Positions 1 through 10,469 of a DNA stretch of 64,000 bases are shown here, one piece after another (the stretch's first letter is position 1; the number at the start of each line of letters is the position of its first letter). Source of the stretch: Adiantum capillus-veneris (Eukaryota > Streptophyta > Polypodiopsida > Polypodiales > Pteridaceae). The translations under genes and the position numbers were made by a program. The stretch is from contig CM043966.1 of NCBI GenBank assembly GCA_014529385.2, positions 37,603,239 to 37,667,238 of the forward strand. The letters are read 5' to 3'. A model generated the notes under the pieces. That model was not told the DNA's origin, made no database searches, and saw only the letters and a list, made by a program, of their open reading frames with translations.

Positions 1-636
1 GATTCGTTCGCCTTTCTCTCTCGAATAGGTTGGGTTAATACCATCTTCCTATCCTCTATTGTGAATTTCCTGTAGTGAGAGGGAACATCCATGTTTTCCT
101 TGATTTTGGCGTTTTCGTCCTCTCCACTCTCAATTTCTGTCGTCCAAACTTCTTTCAGAGTTTTCTTGAGCTCTCTGTACTTGTTTCTACGTTCTAACTT
201 GGACTCTGTGTGTTCTCTGTTGCGCTTGTTCTTTTCTGATTTTTCAGTTTCAGTTTTCATTTCATTCCTTTGAACTTGATTTCTCGAGCTTCTTTTGTCT
301 TTTCGTAAGCTCTTTTGCTCATTGCCTCTCATTCTTCCAGAAATCTTGTCCTTAACACAATCTTCCGCCTTTACTAGCATTAGGAATTGATTTTTTCCTC
401 TTATTCTAGGCATCGGATTGGTTCTAACCCCCTTTGTTTTTCTCTTTGCTCTATAGCATTTCTGGCGTTGTTTAGTTTGGTTCGGAAAATCATAAAATCG
501 GACATCCGTTATAGTTTCTTCGTTTCCGCTTGAATTGTCCGTTGACTTGTTGTCTGCCTCATTTCCCCACTCTGGATGATCGGGAATGTCTTGAAACACC
601 TCTTCTTCATCTTCCTTTTCCAGTGTATCGTTCTTT
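1..636 (-). pseudogene. Protease-RT linker of element A
   Basis: Corresponds to 8700-9020 of element B: basic, Lys/Arg-rich and low in recognisable domains, with a block resembling the MNIHAVDCAKDKVSGR segment of B near 340-400. Reading frame continuity is poor. No RT motif has begun by the window edge. Confidence 0.5.
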
Positions 637-2073
637 TCAGTTTCTTTTTCGAATATAGTTCTCAGCCACGTCGTACCCGTCCTTGTCGCAAAATTTCGTT
701 GTGGGACCATCCAGAATTTCACAAACATCTAGGGTTGCTAGAATGTGTGTCCATTCTAATGGTTCAAGCTTGTCCTCTGGAAAGGGTTCTCCTACATAAG
801 TTTCTTCTTCGATAGCCCTTTCTAAAACATATTCTTCTCGCCTCAGACTTCCACATTTCGAGGCTCCACACATCCATAACTCCTTGGGCTTACCTAACCA
901 AGATGGAAATTCGGATCCCGCCAAAGTAGCTGAATCAAACTCCTCTACCGGTGTTCGGTTCACATCTTTGTAGCTATGGTCTCTCAGGTTCACACGTGTA
1001 GTGTTTTCCATATTTCTCAGGTATATGTGATCGTAGCCCCAATCCTGGACCATTTTCAACTGTCTCATGAATGGTCTTCCCAGTATGATATCATAGTTAT
1101 TCTCCTTGCCAAAATCGACAATAGCAAAAGTATGTTCGTATTCAATGCCGCAAGAAGTTACTACGACTTTCTCTAATAACCCCATAGGTTTCTCCATGTG
1201 TCCATCTGCTAATTGGAGTTTCAACCTAGTCTTCCTTATTGCTGGTTTCCCCCATTTTTTCTAGATTTCTTTTGTAGCAATGGCTACCCTAGCTCCGCTG
1301 TCTAGTATTGTCATCGTGTTCACTCCTTGGAATTCAACTGGTAAGGTTGTATTCCCCTCTTCACCTTCGCAATACTCTCCGACCTTGTTTAAGGGTACAA
1401 GCTTAGCGTTCTTTTGTGGTTTGCTCAGCTCTTGTATACCCTCTTGCAGTCTCGATGTTGGGTCTTTTATCCCAAATTTCTCCAAGCATTTTCCTACAGT
1501 GGTCCACATATGTGGTCTTAGCCTCAAAAGCTCAGCTAGAGTGATAGTGCATGTCACTGGTGTTGACAAGATCTCTATCAATCCTTGCGAGTCCATGACT
1601 TTTTCTGATGAGATTCTTCGTGAGGGAAGTGCTCTAATCTCGGATTTTGCTTCATACTCTCCTAAGTATGAAGGTAAGGTATTCAGTGAATGAGGTTTGC
1701 TCTCCATTGTTCTAACAGAGCCCCCATCTCCCCAGTAAGATTGCAGATCCAAGTCCACTTGAGATCCTGCCTCAAATTCCACTATGGGAGGATTCCTAAT
1801 GTCCTTTTCCCAATTTGTCTGATTAGCTTGGCAACTTAGCTCGTTTGCAAAGTTTGCAACTCTCACTTGTTTCCAAAATTCATTGTAATCCTCATCTCTT
1901 CCGTAAATCCTCTGTATGACTGCATGAAAACTCTCTATCTCCTGATTGGTTGTGTTCAATACTATGTGGTCATCCTTGTGTGTATCTTCAGGCTTTTGTG
2001 CACTACGAGTCTTTTCAACTACCCGTGAAATGATAGTCTCTTGTTGAATTGGGTTTTCCGTTCCACAATTCAT
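637..2073 (-). pseudogene. pro: Protease region of element A, interrupted
   Basis: Same reading frame as gag, split by the gag-terminal stop and a second in-frame stop at 1261-1263. The aspartic protease active site is visible as ILDSGARVAI just before the second stop, and the flap/core motif ILGRPFM follows after it. The region then runs into a linker rich in Glu and Asp containing the block LEWTHILATLDVC, which is conserved in B. Family knowledge: retropepsin processing Gag-Pol. As it stands it cannot be read through without suppression of two stops. Confidence 0.8.
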
Positions 2074-2100
2074 TGTTTCTCTTGGTGGTTCTAATAAGGC

Positions 2101-3963
2101 TTATGCAGTCTCGATCATTCTCTGCCACATTTCAAGTCTCTGCTTTTCCAATTCCGCGTTTGGGTATGTCATCCACCTCTGTTCTTGTGTTTGGTTGTTC
2201 TTTAACCTAGCTTCGTAAGCTCTCATCAGTGCGTCCAATGGTTCGTGTACTTTGTCGACTAGCACTGATCCCCCCGAGCTTAAGCTCGTTGTTTCTTTGA
2301 CACTCTTTTGTTTCGTTCTTTCCGGAATCATCTCTCGTTTCCCGTTTTGACTCTCAAGTTTTTCTAATCTATCTTTAGTTTGCTTTAGTTCCTCAGCTAG
2401 AATAGCATCTTCACGTTCTTTTCTCAACTTCATGCGTGCTTTTCTAGCTTTCCATGTGTTTCTCTGACTCCGCGGTCCTTGACTAACCACTTCAGTCGCT
2501 AACTTTCCATTCTCAGGTTCTCTAGTGGTTTTCTTAGCTTGAGCTCTAGTAACAACTTGCGTTGGTATCAGAGTTTCATTTTCAGACCCACTGCTGGTAG
2601 GAGTAATTTCTAGCATATTCAATGTCGTCTTTTGCACTTTGTTTGGATTCTTTGAACAATCCTCAATGAAGTGAGTAACCCCACACTCAGTGCAATAAGC
2701 GTTAATTCTAATGATTTCCGTATGTGGACAAACATTCATCAGATGGTCACCTCCACACTTGTAACAGGGTCCTAGTGCTGGTCTTGGTCCCACTTGATTC
2801 GTCCTTTGTGGATAGGATGGTCTTTGTCCTGTTAACCCTCCATGAGCTATGAACATCAATGTTCTTGCGTCCAAATTGTATCTCTCTTCATCAGAAGCAC
2901 TTGTAACTGTTGGTGTTCCAACATTCCCCATCATGCCCCATGGTTCTGGTTGTTTGGGTTCTTCTGGTGGGTAATACACAGTTGGAGACATGTGTGCACC
3001 AGATTCTTCATAATAGGCTTGAACAGGCACTAAGGCTTGTTCTTCCTGATTCTCTAAGGTTGGTGCATATCTAATGCCCACTGGTCTTGCTCCTGGTAAA
3101 GGTGGTTGTTGTCCCAATACCGGTTGCGGTCTTTCTATCCCCATAGGTCCTGGTACATTTCCCGTTGGGTATCGAGGTACTGGATGTACCTGAGGTGGTG
3201 CTAATTGAGCAGGAGGTGCATACTGATGCTCCCTTACATACCCTTTGTTGTAATAGCACTCCTCTGTTGGATGGTTTGTCCATTTTTGTTCAATAGCACA
3301 CCATTTCAGTGGTTTTGGCAATGGTTTTTGGTATGGTGCCATCCTTTTTAGAGCATCTTCTATCATTTGCTCTACATTTGGCATGGTTGTTGTTTGAACA
3401 TTCTTTTTAGTGGTAGTCTCGCTCGCTATGGAGGAAGAGCTACTGGATGCAAAATTTGTATCCGCTGACACCTCTCCATAAACCGTACAGTTATCCACTA
3501 AGTACAATGCTTCTCTCGTTACTTGCTCGAAACTTGTACAAGCTTTCAAGTGCAAGTCCTTCTTGAGAGTGTCGTTTCTCAATCCTTCAATAAAGAGAAC
3601 AGATAGTTTGTCATCTTGTGGTCGTTCACGTACTGGACATCTCTCAATGTATTGTTTGAAGCGAAGTGAAGCTTCCTTCACTTTTTCGTGTTCTCTCTGT
3701 TTAAAAGCATATATTTGTGAGACCGTATTGTGCTTAATCCCTCGTTTTGAGAATTCCTCAGCAAACTCTCTTAGCAAATGGTCAATGTCATGGAATCCCC
3801 CTTTGTTCATTGGTTGAAACCATGTCAATGCCGTACCTTCTAGAGTAAGACCAAATCCCTTGTATTGTGTATGGAAATCTGTTATCTGCGCAGCTCTTAA
3901 GACTTGCTTAAAGAGTGACACATGTGCATACGGATCTCCTGAACCACCATACTTCTTTGGCAT
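2101..3963 (-). CDS. gag: Gag of element A (620 codons, open)
   Basis: Capsid-nucleocapsid polyprotein of a Ty3/gypsy element, expected to form cytoplasmic virus-like particles. The N-terminal 200 residues match the plant retrotransposon Gag domain (motifs such as TWFQP and EFSKRGI also occur in K). Two zinc knuckles lie at about residues 400-412 (CYKCGGDHLMNVC) and 424-436 (CTECGVTHFIEDC); both have spacing CX2CX3HX4C, one residue shorter than canonical. A Pro/Gln-rich linker precedes them and a charged coiled-coil-like stretch follows. The start is the ATG at 3963; an in-frame stop lies just upstream. The terminal TAA replaces a Gln codon present in B, so it is probably a nonsense mutation in a former gag-pro-pol frame. 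Confidence 0.85.
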   Translation of the reverse strand: MPKKYGGSGDPYAHVSLFKQVLRAAQITDFHTQYKGFGLTLEGTALTWFQPMNKGGFHDIDHLLREFAEEFSKRGIKHNTVSQIYAFKQREHEKVKEASLRFKQYIERCPVRERPQDDKLSVLFIEGLRNDTLKKDLHLKACTSFEQVTREALYLVDNCTVYGEVSADTNFASSSSSSIASETTTKKNVQTTTMPNVEQMIEDALKRMAPYQKPLPKPLKWCAIEQKWTNHPTEECYYNKGYVREHQYAPPAQLAPPQVHPVPRYPTGNVPGPMGIERPQPVLGQQPPLPGARPVGIRYAPTLENQEEQALVPVQAYYEESGAHMSPTVYYPPEEPKQPEPWGMMGNVGTPTVTSASDEERYNLDARTLMFIAHGGLTGQRPSYPQRTNQVGPRPALGPCYKCGGDHLMNVCPHTEIIRINAYCTECGVTHFIEDCSKNPNKVQKTTLNMLEITPTSSGSENETLIPTQVVTRAQAKKTTREPENGKLATEVVSQGPRSQRNTWKARKARMKLRKEREDAILAEELKQTKDRLEKLESQNGKREMIPERTKQKSVKETTSLSSGGSVLVDKVHEPLDALMRAYEARLKNNQTQEQRWMTYPNAELEKQRLEMWQRMIETA

Positions 3964-4505
3964 ACACTTCGCTACTTGAGATGGTCTAAAGTTGCAGATT
4001 TCCAGTTATTTGGCACAGAATCCTTCCTAAAGCTTTCTCAAGTGCTCAGCAACTCCCAGATACACAGAAAATTTCTCTGACTTTTGTTTATTGCAAGTTT
4101 CACTACTAACTCGACGGTTTAGTGATCTAACATGCAATCACCCAAATCAAGCAAATACTCCAATGATTACTAGCTCTAGATCAGGATCAAATGAAGTCCT
4201 ACCTAAGCTATTCCTAATCATAAAATGGGTTTGGTAATTGTGATTTTAAAGAGATCCACTGCCACTCACGGACTAGCAAATTCTTCTTCTATCAACAAAT
4301 ACTCAACACCAACAAAACAACAAACAAATCTAAGCTAAACTAAAAATACTGTCAACACGGAAGACCCAGAAATACCCCACTTCCTAGTATCTCTCGAGAT
4401 CTTCGGAGTCCACCACTCCTAGATCTTTTCTAACTAAAGTATACAAAGTAGTTTATACGACTCACCTCGTAGGATTAGTCTAAGGTCACCTACTTGAGGC
4501 TCTCG
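3964..4505 (-). other. Leader of A, non-coding
   Basis: About 540 bp between primer site and gag. It has an in-frame stop shortly upstream of the gag start and no long reading frame. Compared with B it lacks both the N-terminal Gag extension and the palindromic repeat block, so the leader is about 2.7 kb shorter. Confidence 0.6.
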
Positions 4506-4523
4506 TCCCCGGCAACGGCGCCA
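4506..4523 (-). other. Primer binding site of A, tRNA-Asp type
   Basis: Minus strand reads TGGCGCCGTTGCCGGGGA, complementary to the 3' end of plant tRNA-Asp(GTC) including CCA. It lies 2 nt inside the LTR, as expected for minus-strand DNA priming, and fixes both the LTR edge and the orientation. Confidence 0.9.
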
Positions 4524-5154
4524 AATGTTAAGGCGGTTACGCCGCTAGCGGAAGCTAAATAGCGAGAACTCAACCAACAATAGAATTTATCAGACGAGGA
4601 CGGAGCTTGACCCGCAGGCGCATGGAAACAACTAGGTGGGTGTCAAATCACCTACTCGACCTTCTAATGACAATCACTACTAAGGAAATCAAATCTAAGT
4701 TCTAAAATACGCAAGTGACTGAAATCCGTACTACGAACGAATGCTATACGAAACAGGATCTAGAATCATTGAATTGATCTCAAACTCAAGGGGAAGTCTA
4801 TACACTAGGTAAGAACAACACCCTAAAGACTTGAACTGCAAAATCAACCTATAACCACTCCGTGCGGTAAACGCGTATGAAGACAGGCCGAAAAATACAG
4901 GTGATCGAAACTTGACCCCAATGGTACTAATGTGTAGCTCTACTCGTTGTGGTTCTATAGATATGTTGCACGCTCCATTCCGAGACACGAGTTGGAAGAA
5001 AACTCACACCGAAGCTCGTAGGAACTTACCACACATAGAAGCCGATAGCGCGCACTCTTGGTATCTGTGCGTAGCTCTCGCCGTTGCTAACACAATGGCG
5101 GTGTCGCTTCTCCAATGGCGGCTTCGTAGCTCGCGTAGCAAGTAGATAAGACTC

Positions 5155-5158
<4 letters not shown>

Positions 5159-5237
<79 letters not shown>
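5159..5237. repeat. (TC)n microsatellite in LTR of A
   Basis: About 79 bp of uninterrupted TC. In the direction of the element it is a GA tract starting roughly 75 nt after the TATA box, so it should lie in the transcribed 5' untranslated part. Long Arg-Glu or Ser-Leu reading frames here are artefacts of the repeat. Confidence 0.95.
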
Positions 5238-5240
<3 letters not shown>

Positions 5241-5310
5241 ACAGTCACGGTGCTCCAAAAAACTCACTTTGATTAATAATCTGCCCCCCTTAGGTTACAA
5301 AAACTTTGTC

Positions 5311-5317
5311 TTATATA
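5311..5317 (-). promoter_or_regulatory. Candidate TATA box of element A
   Basis: Minus strand TATATAA, with a flank that is shared almost base for base with the LTR of M (51341-51347). The conservation between two diverged LTRs supports a promoter role. The start site is not determined. Confidence 0.5.
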
Positions 5318-5545
5318 CCTCAGCCTTGGAGGTGAGAACATCTCTAACTAATTACATCAGCAAGTGAAATTACTTCGGGATTACAAGCTGGAAACTCAAT
5401 TGAGTCCCGTTACTTAATGAATGGCTCAAATCAAAATTAATGTCGGAAAGACATTTATTACAATCAATGGTTACAAAATGATGAGTGTGAGCAAAAATGT
5501 GGGTGTGATCCTTTGCTGGCTCAACACATGTTTGTCAAAAAACTC

Positions 5546-5825
5546 TTACTGTTGTCTTTTTTTTGCATAGATGGCCGCTACAGCGTTGAGTCGTAACTCA
5601 TCTAATTTTTCAAGGTCCTCTAACCGCTCTGAAAGTTCATGTCCCGTCGAGTCCAACTGTTTTGCTACCCTTAGTGTGGGGATCAAAAAGTCAATAGGCA
5701 ATATTGCATTTAACCCATATACCATATTAAATGGTGTAGCATTGAGTGTTGTTTTATATGCAACTCGATAAGCCCACAATGCCGAATAGAGCATCTGATC
5801 CCAATGTTCTTGTTTCACTAACCAG
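5546..5825 (-). pseudogene. Integrase C-terminal part of B, frameshifted and cut
   Basis: Continues the integrase in a different frame: typical motifs WDQMLYSALWAYR and TPFNMVYGL are clear. An in-frame TAA lies at 5546-5548 and a few more codons of the family-like sequence follow before the LTR of A starts at 5526. The usual basic C-terminal domain is therefore missing here and should reappear left of the window. Confidence 0.8.
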
Positions 5826-8800
5826 TTTCGTGAGAACCATGCACAATACTTTGTTGGTCGCTTCCGCTTGGCCATTGGCTTGTGGATGATAGGGTGCAGA
5901 TTTGCGATGAATTACCATAAACTCATTTAAGAGATGTTGGATAACTTCATTTACAAAGTGTGTCCCTCTATCACCTACCAGCTCGATTGGAAGGCCATAA
6001 CGTGTAAACACATATTCATATAAGAATTGTGCCGTGGTTCTAGCGTCTGCTTTCGTTGTGGCTTTTGCTTCCACCCATTTGGTCATGTAGTCCGTGGCCA
6101 CTATGATATATTGTGCTTGTGAACGATACGCTGGTGGAGTGATAGGACCAACAAAGTCCAATCCCCATTTAGCGAATGCTCGAGCACTCATCATTGGTCT
6201 TAAAGGCATTTCGTCTCTTTTAACTGGTACCTTAGTGCGTTGACATTCATCACACCTTTTCACGAATTCTGTCGCGTCTTGAATCATGGTCGGCCACCAA
6301 ATCCCTGCAACCATAATGATTTTTACGGTTCTCTCTGCTGAAAAATGACCACCTGCTATGCCTGCGTGAGCCTGTTCCAATAATGGAAAGTAGTCATTTT
6401 CATGAGGAACTAACCTCAGTTGGTCATCAGTTCCTCTTTTATACAATTGGTCACTAATGATGGTATACCTATTCGCTTCGATTTGTAAAGCCTTTTGTCT
6501 GGCTTTAGACCAATCTCCTGGCAGCTCCTTATTAGTCAAATAATCCACAATAGCATGACTCCATGAGGGTGCTACTGTCACTTGGTATAATGTGGCATAA
6601 TCCACAGTGGTATTGGATGTGCAAAAGTCGCATTTCTTGATGTAATTGGCTACATCGCCTGCCATTCCTGGCCAATACACTCCAAGTCTTCTTAATTGTG
6701 CATACATCATTTGATTTCCTCTATGGAATCCCCCTGTTTGTGTGTGGGCCTCCTCTAGATACGCTTCGTACTCCTGTGGGCCTATACACAATCTTAGAAT
6801 CCCATCATTTCCATGATGGTACATTCTTCCCGCAAGCATTGTGTAATTTCGTGCTTGTCTAATGTCTTCCACCGTGTGTTTGTCGTCAAGATTCATTCCA
6901 TATGTCAGCAACGGAATAATTTTCTCTGACCATTTCGGTACCATCTCTATATTAAACAGGTATGCGTCTGGGAGATCATCATCTACTCCGGTAGCTTTTT
7001 CGCCATTTAATAATCGAGAAAGGTGGTCTGTTCTTTGATGAGTTTTTCCTTTCTTAACCACTACCGTAAAATCAAACTCCAGCAACACAATGAACCATCT
7101 TACAATTCGTCCCGTGTTGCAAGGTTTGTTTACTAAGTATAAGAGTGCCTGATGATCCACAAAGAATGTGAATTTGTTCGCGAGTAAGTAATGCCGAAAT
7201 TTCTTTACGGCATATATCATACCCAATCCTTCTCTTTCAGTGGTAGTATAATTCTTTTCTACACAGTTGAGTTGTCTACTAGCATAACTGATTGGAAAAT
7301 CCGTCTTTCCCTTATCTGGTTGTGCTAGTATACAGCCTATTGCAAATGCCGAAGCATCTACATGTACATGGAAGATCTTTGACCAATCTGGGGCTTTTAG
7401 AATTGGTGCAGATACCAATGCATCTTTTAATTTCTGGAATGACTCCTCACATTCATTTGTCCAAATGAAGAGCGTGATTAGACTATACAAGGGTTTTGCT
7501 ATTATAGCGTACATGTAGATAAAACGTCGATAGTATCCACAATGTCCCATAAATGATTGTACCTCTCGTACAGTGTTTGGTCTTGGCAATTCTATGATCA
7601 CCTTCACCTTGTCTTCATCAGTGGTAATTCCATTAGCCGACACTATGTGGCCTAAGATTTTACCTTGTCGTACCATGAATACGCATTTTTCTGGGTTGAG
7701 GCAAATCCTATACGTTCTGCATTTTTCGAATACCTTTCTCAGATGATCTATATGGTCTTCTCTCAATAGCGAATAGACACACAAGTCGTCCATGTAAATA
7801 TCCAAGAATTTTCGCAAGTATTCTTTACAAGCGTGTGTCATTAATCTCTGAAATGTGGCTGGAGCATTGGTCAAGCCAAATGGCATTACCCTAAACGCAT
7901 ATATGTCCCATTCTGTTGCAAATGCTGTTTTGTATTGATCTTCTAGTTTGACCCCCAATTGGTTATAACCAGAGAATCCGTCCATAAAGCTATAGGCTTG
8001 CTTGCCAGCCACTCTTTCCAGGACGTGTTCAGTGATAGGTAGAGGGTAGTTGTCTCTTATAGTTGCTGTGTTTACCTTCTTGAGATTTACACACACTCGT
8101 AATTTCCCGTTTTTCTTAGGTACCACCACTATCGGGGACACCCAGTCCGTGTGTTCTATCTCATAAATAAATTCAGCCTCAATAAGTTTGTCTATCTCTT
8201 CTTTTATCCTTTTGGCGAATGTCTCATTGTACGTGTATGGACGTTGTTTGCTTGGCTTTGCATCAGACTTTAGAGGGATTGAATGTTCACAAATGTTAGG
8301 ATCCACTCCCTTCAAATCTCTGTACGACCAGGCAAATACATCTCGAAATTCCTTAAGTGTTTTGATCAGTAAGTCCTCCTCTTCTCGACCTAGATCTGTG
8401 GCAATGTAAGCAGGTCGAGGATTTTCTCCTGGCTCTGCTAAGTCTGTTTTCTTGGCGTTCTCTGGCCCGTCGTAGGAATCGTTTGATTTAGGCTCCCTCA
8501 TTGGTTGCTGAACCACCAATCTTCTTTCCTGAATGGTGTACTTACAATAGTGAGCAGGTACATCTATCTTTTTACTCCCATCACTAGCGTTCGTTCCATC
8601 GCTACTTTCCATTTCAGTTGTCCATACATTTTTAATTTTTTGTTTCCACTCATTGTATCTCGTTTTTCGTTCAATTTTCGTCATAATTGGACTACCATAG
8701 ACATTCAGTTTTTTTGTTGGAACTCTTTTTTTTTGTTTGCTGGTTTTCTTAGGTTTCAACAGTCTGGACTTAAATCCTGAGTCTTTAGCAACCTTAAGAA

Positions 8801-9017
8801 ATCTTCCTGACACTTTATCCTTAGCACAATCAACAGCATGAATGTTCATAAGGAAATGTGTCTTACCCTCAAACTCCGGCATGGGTCTCAACCTGGTTGG
8901 TGTACTGATGTGGTGTCGTTTACTCTTGTATCTTTTTTGACGTCTCTCATTTTGGTTTGGGAAATTGTAGAAGACGTCATTGTCTTGATCTTGATTGTCG
9001 TCTCGCTTTGTATTTTC
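5754..9017 (-). CDS. pol: Pol of element B: RT, RNase H, double HHCC, integrase core
   Basis: About 1045 codons open from 8891 (no ATG decides a start; it is the continuation of gag-pro). Numbering from 8891: linker 1-200; RT about 215-405 with YMDD at 366-369; RNase H about 505-625 with D512, E554, D579 and D622; a first HHCC module H716, H723, C754, C757; a second HHCC module H842, H849, C880, C883; integrase core D912, D974, E1010 with 35 residues between the last two. All catalytic residues are present. The duplicated pre-integrase/zinc module is unusual. After about residue 1022 the frame is lost by an indel near 5825; the true C-terminus continues in another frame. Function: reverse transcription and chromosomal insertion. 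Confidence 0.9.
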   Translation of the reverse strand, partial: ENTKRDDNQDQDNDVFYNFPNQNERRQKRYKSKRHHISTPTRLRPMPEFEGKTHFLMNIHAVDCAKDKVSGRFLKVAKDSGFKSRLLKPKKTSKQKKRVPTKKLNVYGSPIMTKIERKTRYNEWKQKIKNVWTTEMESSDGTNASDGSKKIDVPAHYCKYTIQERRLVVQQPMREPKSNDSYDGPENAKKTDLAEPGENPRPAYIATDLGREEEDLLIKTLKEFRDVFAWSYRDLKGVDPNICEHSIPLKSDAKPSKQRPYTYNETFAKRIKEEIDKLIEAEFIYEIEHTDWVSPIVVVPKKNGKLRVCVNLKKVNTATIRDNYPLPITEHVLERVAGKQAYSFMDGFSGYNQLGVKLEDQYKTAFATEWDIYAFRVMPFGLTNAPATFQRLMTHACKEYLRKFLDIYMDDLCVYSLLREDHIDHLRKVFEKCRTYRICLNPEKCVFMVRQGKILGHIVSANGITTDEDKVKVIIELPRPNTVREVQSFMGHCGYYRRFIYMYAIIAKPLYSLITLFIWTNECEESFQKLKDALVSAPILKAPDWSKIFHVHVDASAFAIGCILAQPDKGKTDFPISYASRQLNCVEKNYTTTEREGLGMIYAVKKFRHYLLANKFTFFVDHQALLYLVNKPCNTGRIVRWFIVLLEFDFTVVVKKGKTHQRTDHLSRLLNGEKATGVDDDLPDAYLFNIEMVPKWSEKIIPLLTYGMNLDDKHTVEDIRQARNYTMLAGRMYHHGNDGILRLCIGPQEYEAYLEEAHTQTGGFHRGNQMMYAQLRRLGVYWPGMAGDVANYIKKCDFCTSNTTVDYATLYQVTVAPSWSHAIVDYLTNKELPGDWSKARQKALQIEANRYTIISDQLYKRGTDDQLRLVPHENDYFPLLEQAHAGIAGGHFSAERTVKIIMVAGIWWPTMIQDATEFVKRCDECQRTKVPVKRDEMPLRPMMSARAFAKWGLDFVGPITPPAYRSQAQYIIVATDYMTKWVEAKATTKADARTTAQFLYEYVFTRYGLPIELVGDRGTHFVNEVIQHLLNEFMVIHRKSAPYHPQANGQAEATNKVLCMVLTKLVSETRTLGSDALFGIVGLSSCI

Positions 9018-10469
9018 CTACTTCTCGTCATCCGCATTATCCTTGTTTTCACTTTGATCAGAAGAATCATAAAATTCTTCTCCTTCCTGCTTGATTTCTT
9101 TAGTGGGGATGTCCACATAGCCCACTATCTTAATCTCAAGTTTCATTTCTGTTTTATGGATCCTCGTATTCTCAGTATCTACCTCGTCCTCGTCCTCCTC
9201 CATAATTTTTCTCAACATGTAGTATGGTATGATATCGTAGCCATTCTCATCACAAAATTTGGTGGGAGTGACTTCATTGACGCATACATCCAATGTAGCT
9301 AAAATTTGAGACCATTCTAGGGGTTCGAGCTTCTCTTTAGGAAAAGGTTCTCTAATATAGGCATCGTCTTCCAAGACCCTCTCTAGTGTCCTTTCATCGT
9401 GGTCAAATTCACTACATTGAGACGCCCCACACATCCATATCTCTTTTTTCTTACAAAGCCATGCTGGGACTTCTGATCCACTAATGGTGGTTGAGTCAAA
9501 TTCTTCCACAGGGGTTCTCGTGAAATCATGGTAGCTATGAGTTTTCATGTTTACGCGTGTAGTAGTTTCAGCATGTCTTAGATACAAATAATCATACCCC
9601 CAGTCCTACACCATTTTGAGTTGCCTCATGAACGGCCTACCAAGGATAATTTCATAGTTGTTCTTCTTGCCGAAATCTACTATGGCAAAGGTATGTTCGT
9701 ACTCTATGCCACAGGAAGATACCACGATTGCCTCAAGCAATCCTATAGGCCTTTCTATGAGCCCATCCGCCAGTTGCAATTTCATTCTAGTTGTTCGTAT
9801 TGCTGGTTTTCCCCATTTTTCCCATAGCAATTTGGTCACAATGGAAATGCCAGCTCCACTATCAAGTATTGCCTTAGTTTATATGCCATTATACTCAACT
9901 GGTAGGGTCGTGTTGCCGTCTTCACCCTCACAATACTCTCCTACCTTGTTGAGTGGCACTGGTCTAGTGTTGACTTTCTTCGGTTCTGTGTCATTAAGCT
10001 CGGTTTCGAAGAACTTAAGAGGCGTCCTTATGCCAAATTTTTCAAGACATTTTCCCACTTCCGTCCACATGCTTGGCCTAATTTTTAACAATTCTGCCAA
10101 TGTGATTGTACACTTGACCGGAGTGGTCAACAAGTCTGTCAGGATTTTAGTGTCCAATTGATTTGAACCGCCTATTCTCTGAGAAGGTACTCTTCGAATT
10201 TATGATCTTGCCTCATAGTCCCCCATATATGATGGCAAAGTTCTGAGAGATTGTGGTCTGCTATCTTCGGATGCAACTGAACCATTATCCCCTTGAAATG
10301 ATTTAACGTCCAAATCCCATGGAGTCTTATTCAAGTTCAGCTCCGAGAAAGGCGCTGACTCGACTGTTTTTGTCTCATATTTTTCTTGAGCTTTTCGCAC
10401 CGTTTCCCATAGCTCTTTAGGCCAATTTTCTTCCATAATAGGCGAATATGGTGGAAAATCTTTAAGTGA
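9018..10469 (-). pseudogene. pro: Protease region of element B with in-frame stops
   Basis: In frame with gag and pol, but broken by stops at 10200-10202, 9879-9881, 9606-9608 and 9018-9020. The parts align with the protease of A: NTRPVPLNKVGEYCEGEDGN, the flap/core motif ILGRPFM and the conserved block LEWSQILATLDVC. The active-site DSGA region lies at the 9879 break, where the reading frame has decayed. The stop at 9606 replaces a Gln codon present in A. Nonfunctional as read. Confidence 0.8.

Larger units (their letters stand above)
1..5526 (-). mobile_element. Element A: Ty3/gypsy LTR retrotransposon, 5' part only
   Basis: Reading leftwards on the minus strand: 5' LTR (5526-4526), tRNA-Asp primer site (4523-4506), short leader, gag (from 3963), protease and the protease-RT linker, which leaves the window at base 1. 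RT, integrase and 3' LTR lie outside. The LTR begins inside the integrase reading frame of element B, about 20 nt after an in-frame stop, so A is a later insertion into B. The expected duplicated target is the 5 bp at 5527-5531 (catgt); its partner is beyond the left edge. Gag, protease and linker are all in one frame, as in B. Assigned to the non-chromodomain Athila/Tat-like group from the PBS and from similarity to B; inference beyond that. Confidence 0.85.
4526..5526 (-). repeat. 5' LTR of element A
   Basis: The + strand segment starts TGTTAAGG and ends CTCAACA, giving the TG...CA ends expected of an LTR, and a primer site lies 2 nt beyond its left end. It contains a TATA box (5311-5317) and a long CT tract (5159-5237). 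It aligns over its length with the LTR at 50611-51534 (element M) and more weakly with that of B (15814-16828). Length about 1001 bp. The second LTR is off-window, so no age can be derived. Confidence 0.85.

Noticed and set aside
5004-5267. Long reading frames of Arg-Glu or Ser-Leu repeats in CT tracts (also at 16237-16608, 29994-30230, 32367-32709, 33945-34157, 37257-37598)
   Set aside because: Products of translating dinucleotide repeats; no start context, domain or conservation.
4526-5526. Shared LTR between A and B (tandem element from unequal recombination)
   Set aside because: The integrase frame of B runs right up to the LTR without a polypurine tract, and the LTR of B itself (15814-16828) is strongly diverged, so an insertion of A into B explains the data better.
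8188-9302. Plus-strand open frames opposite pol of B
   Set aside because: Antisense shadows of a well-supported coding strand.
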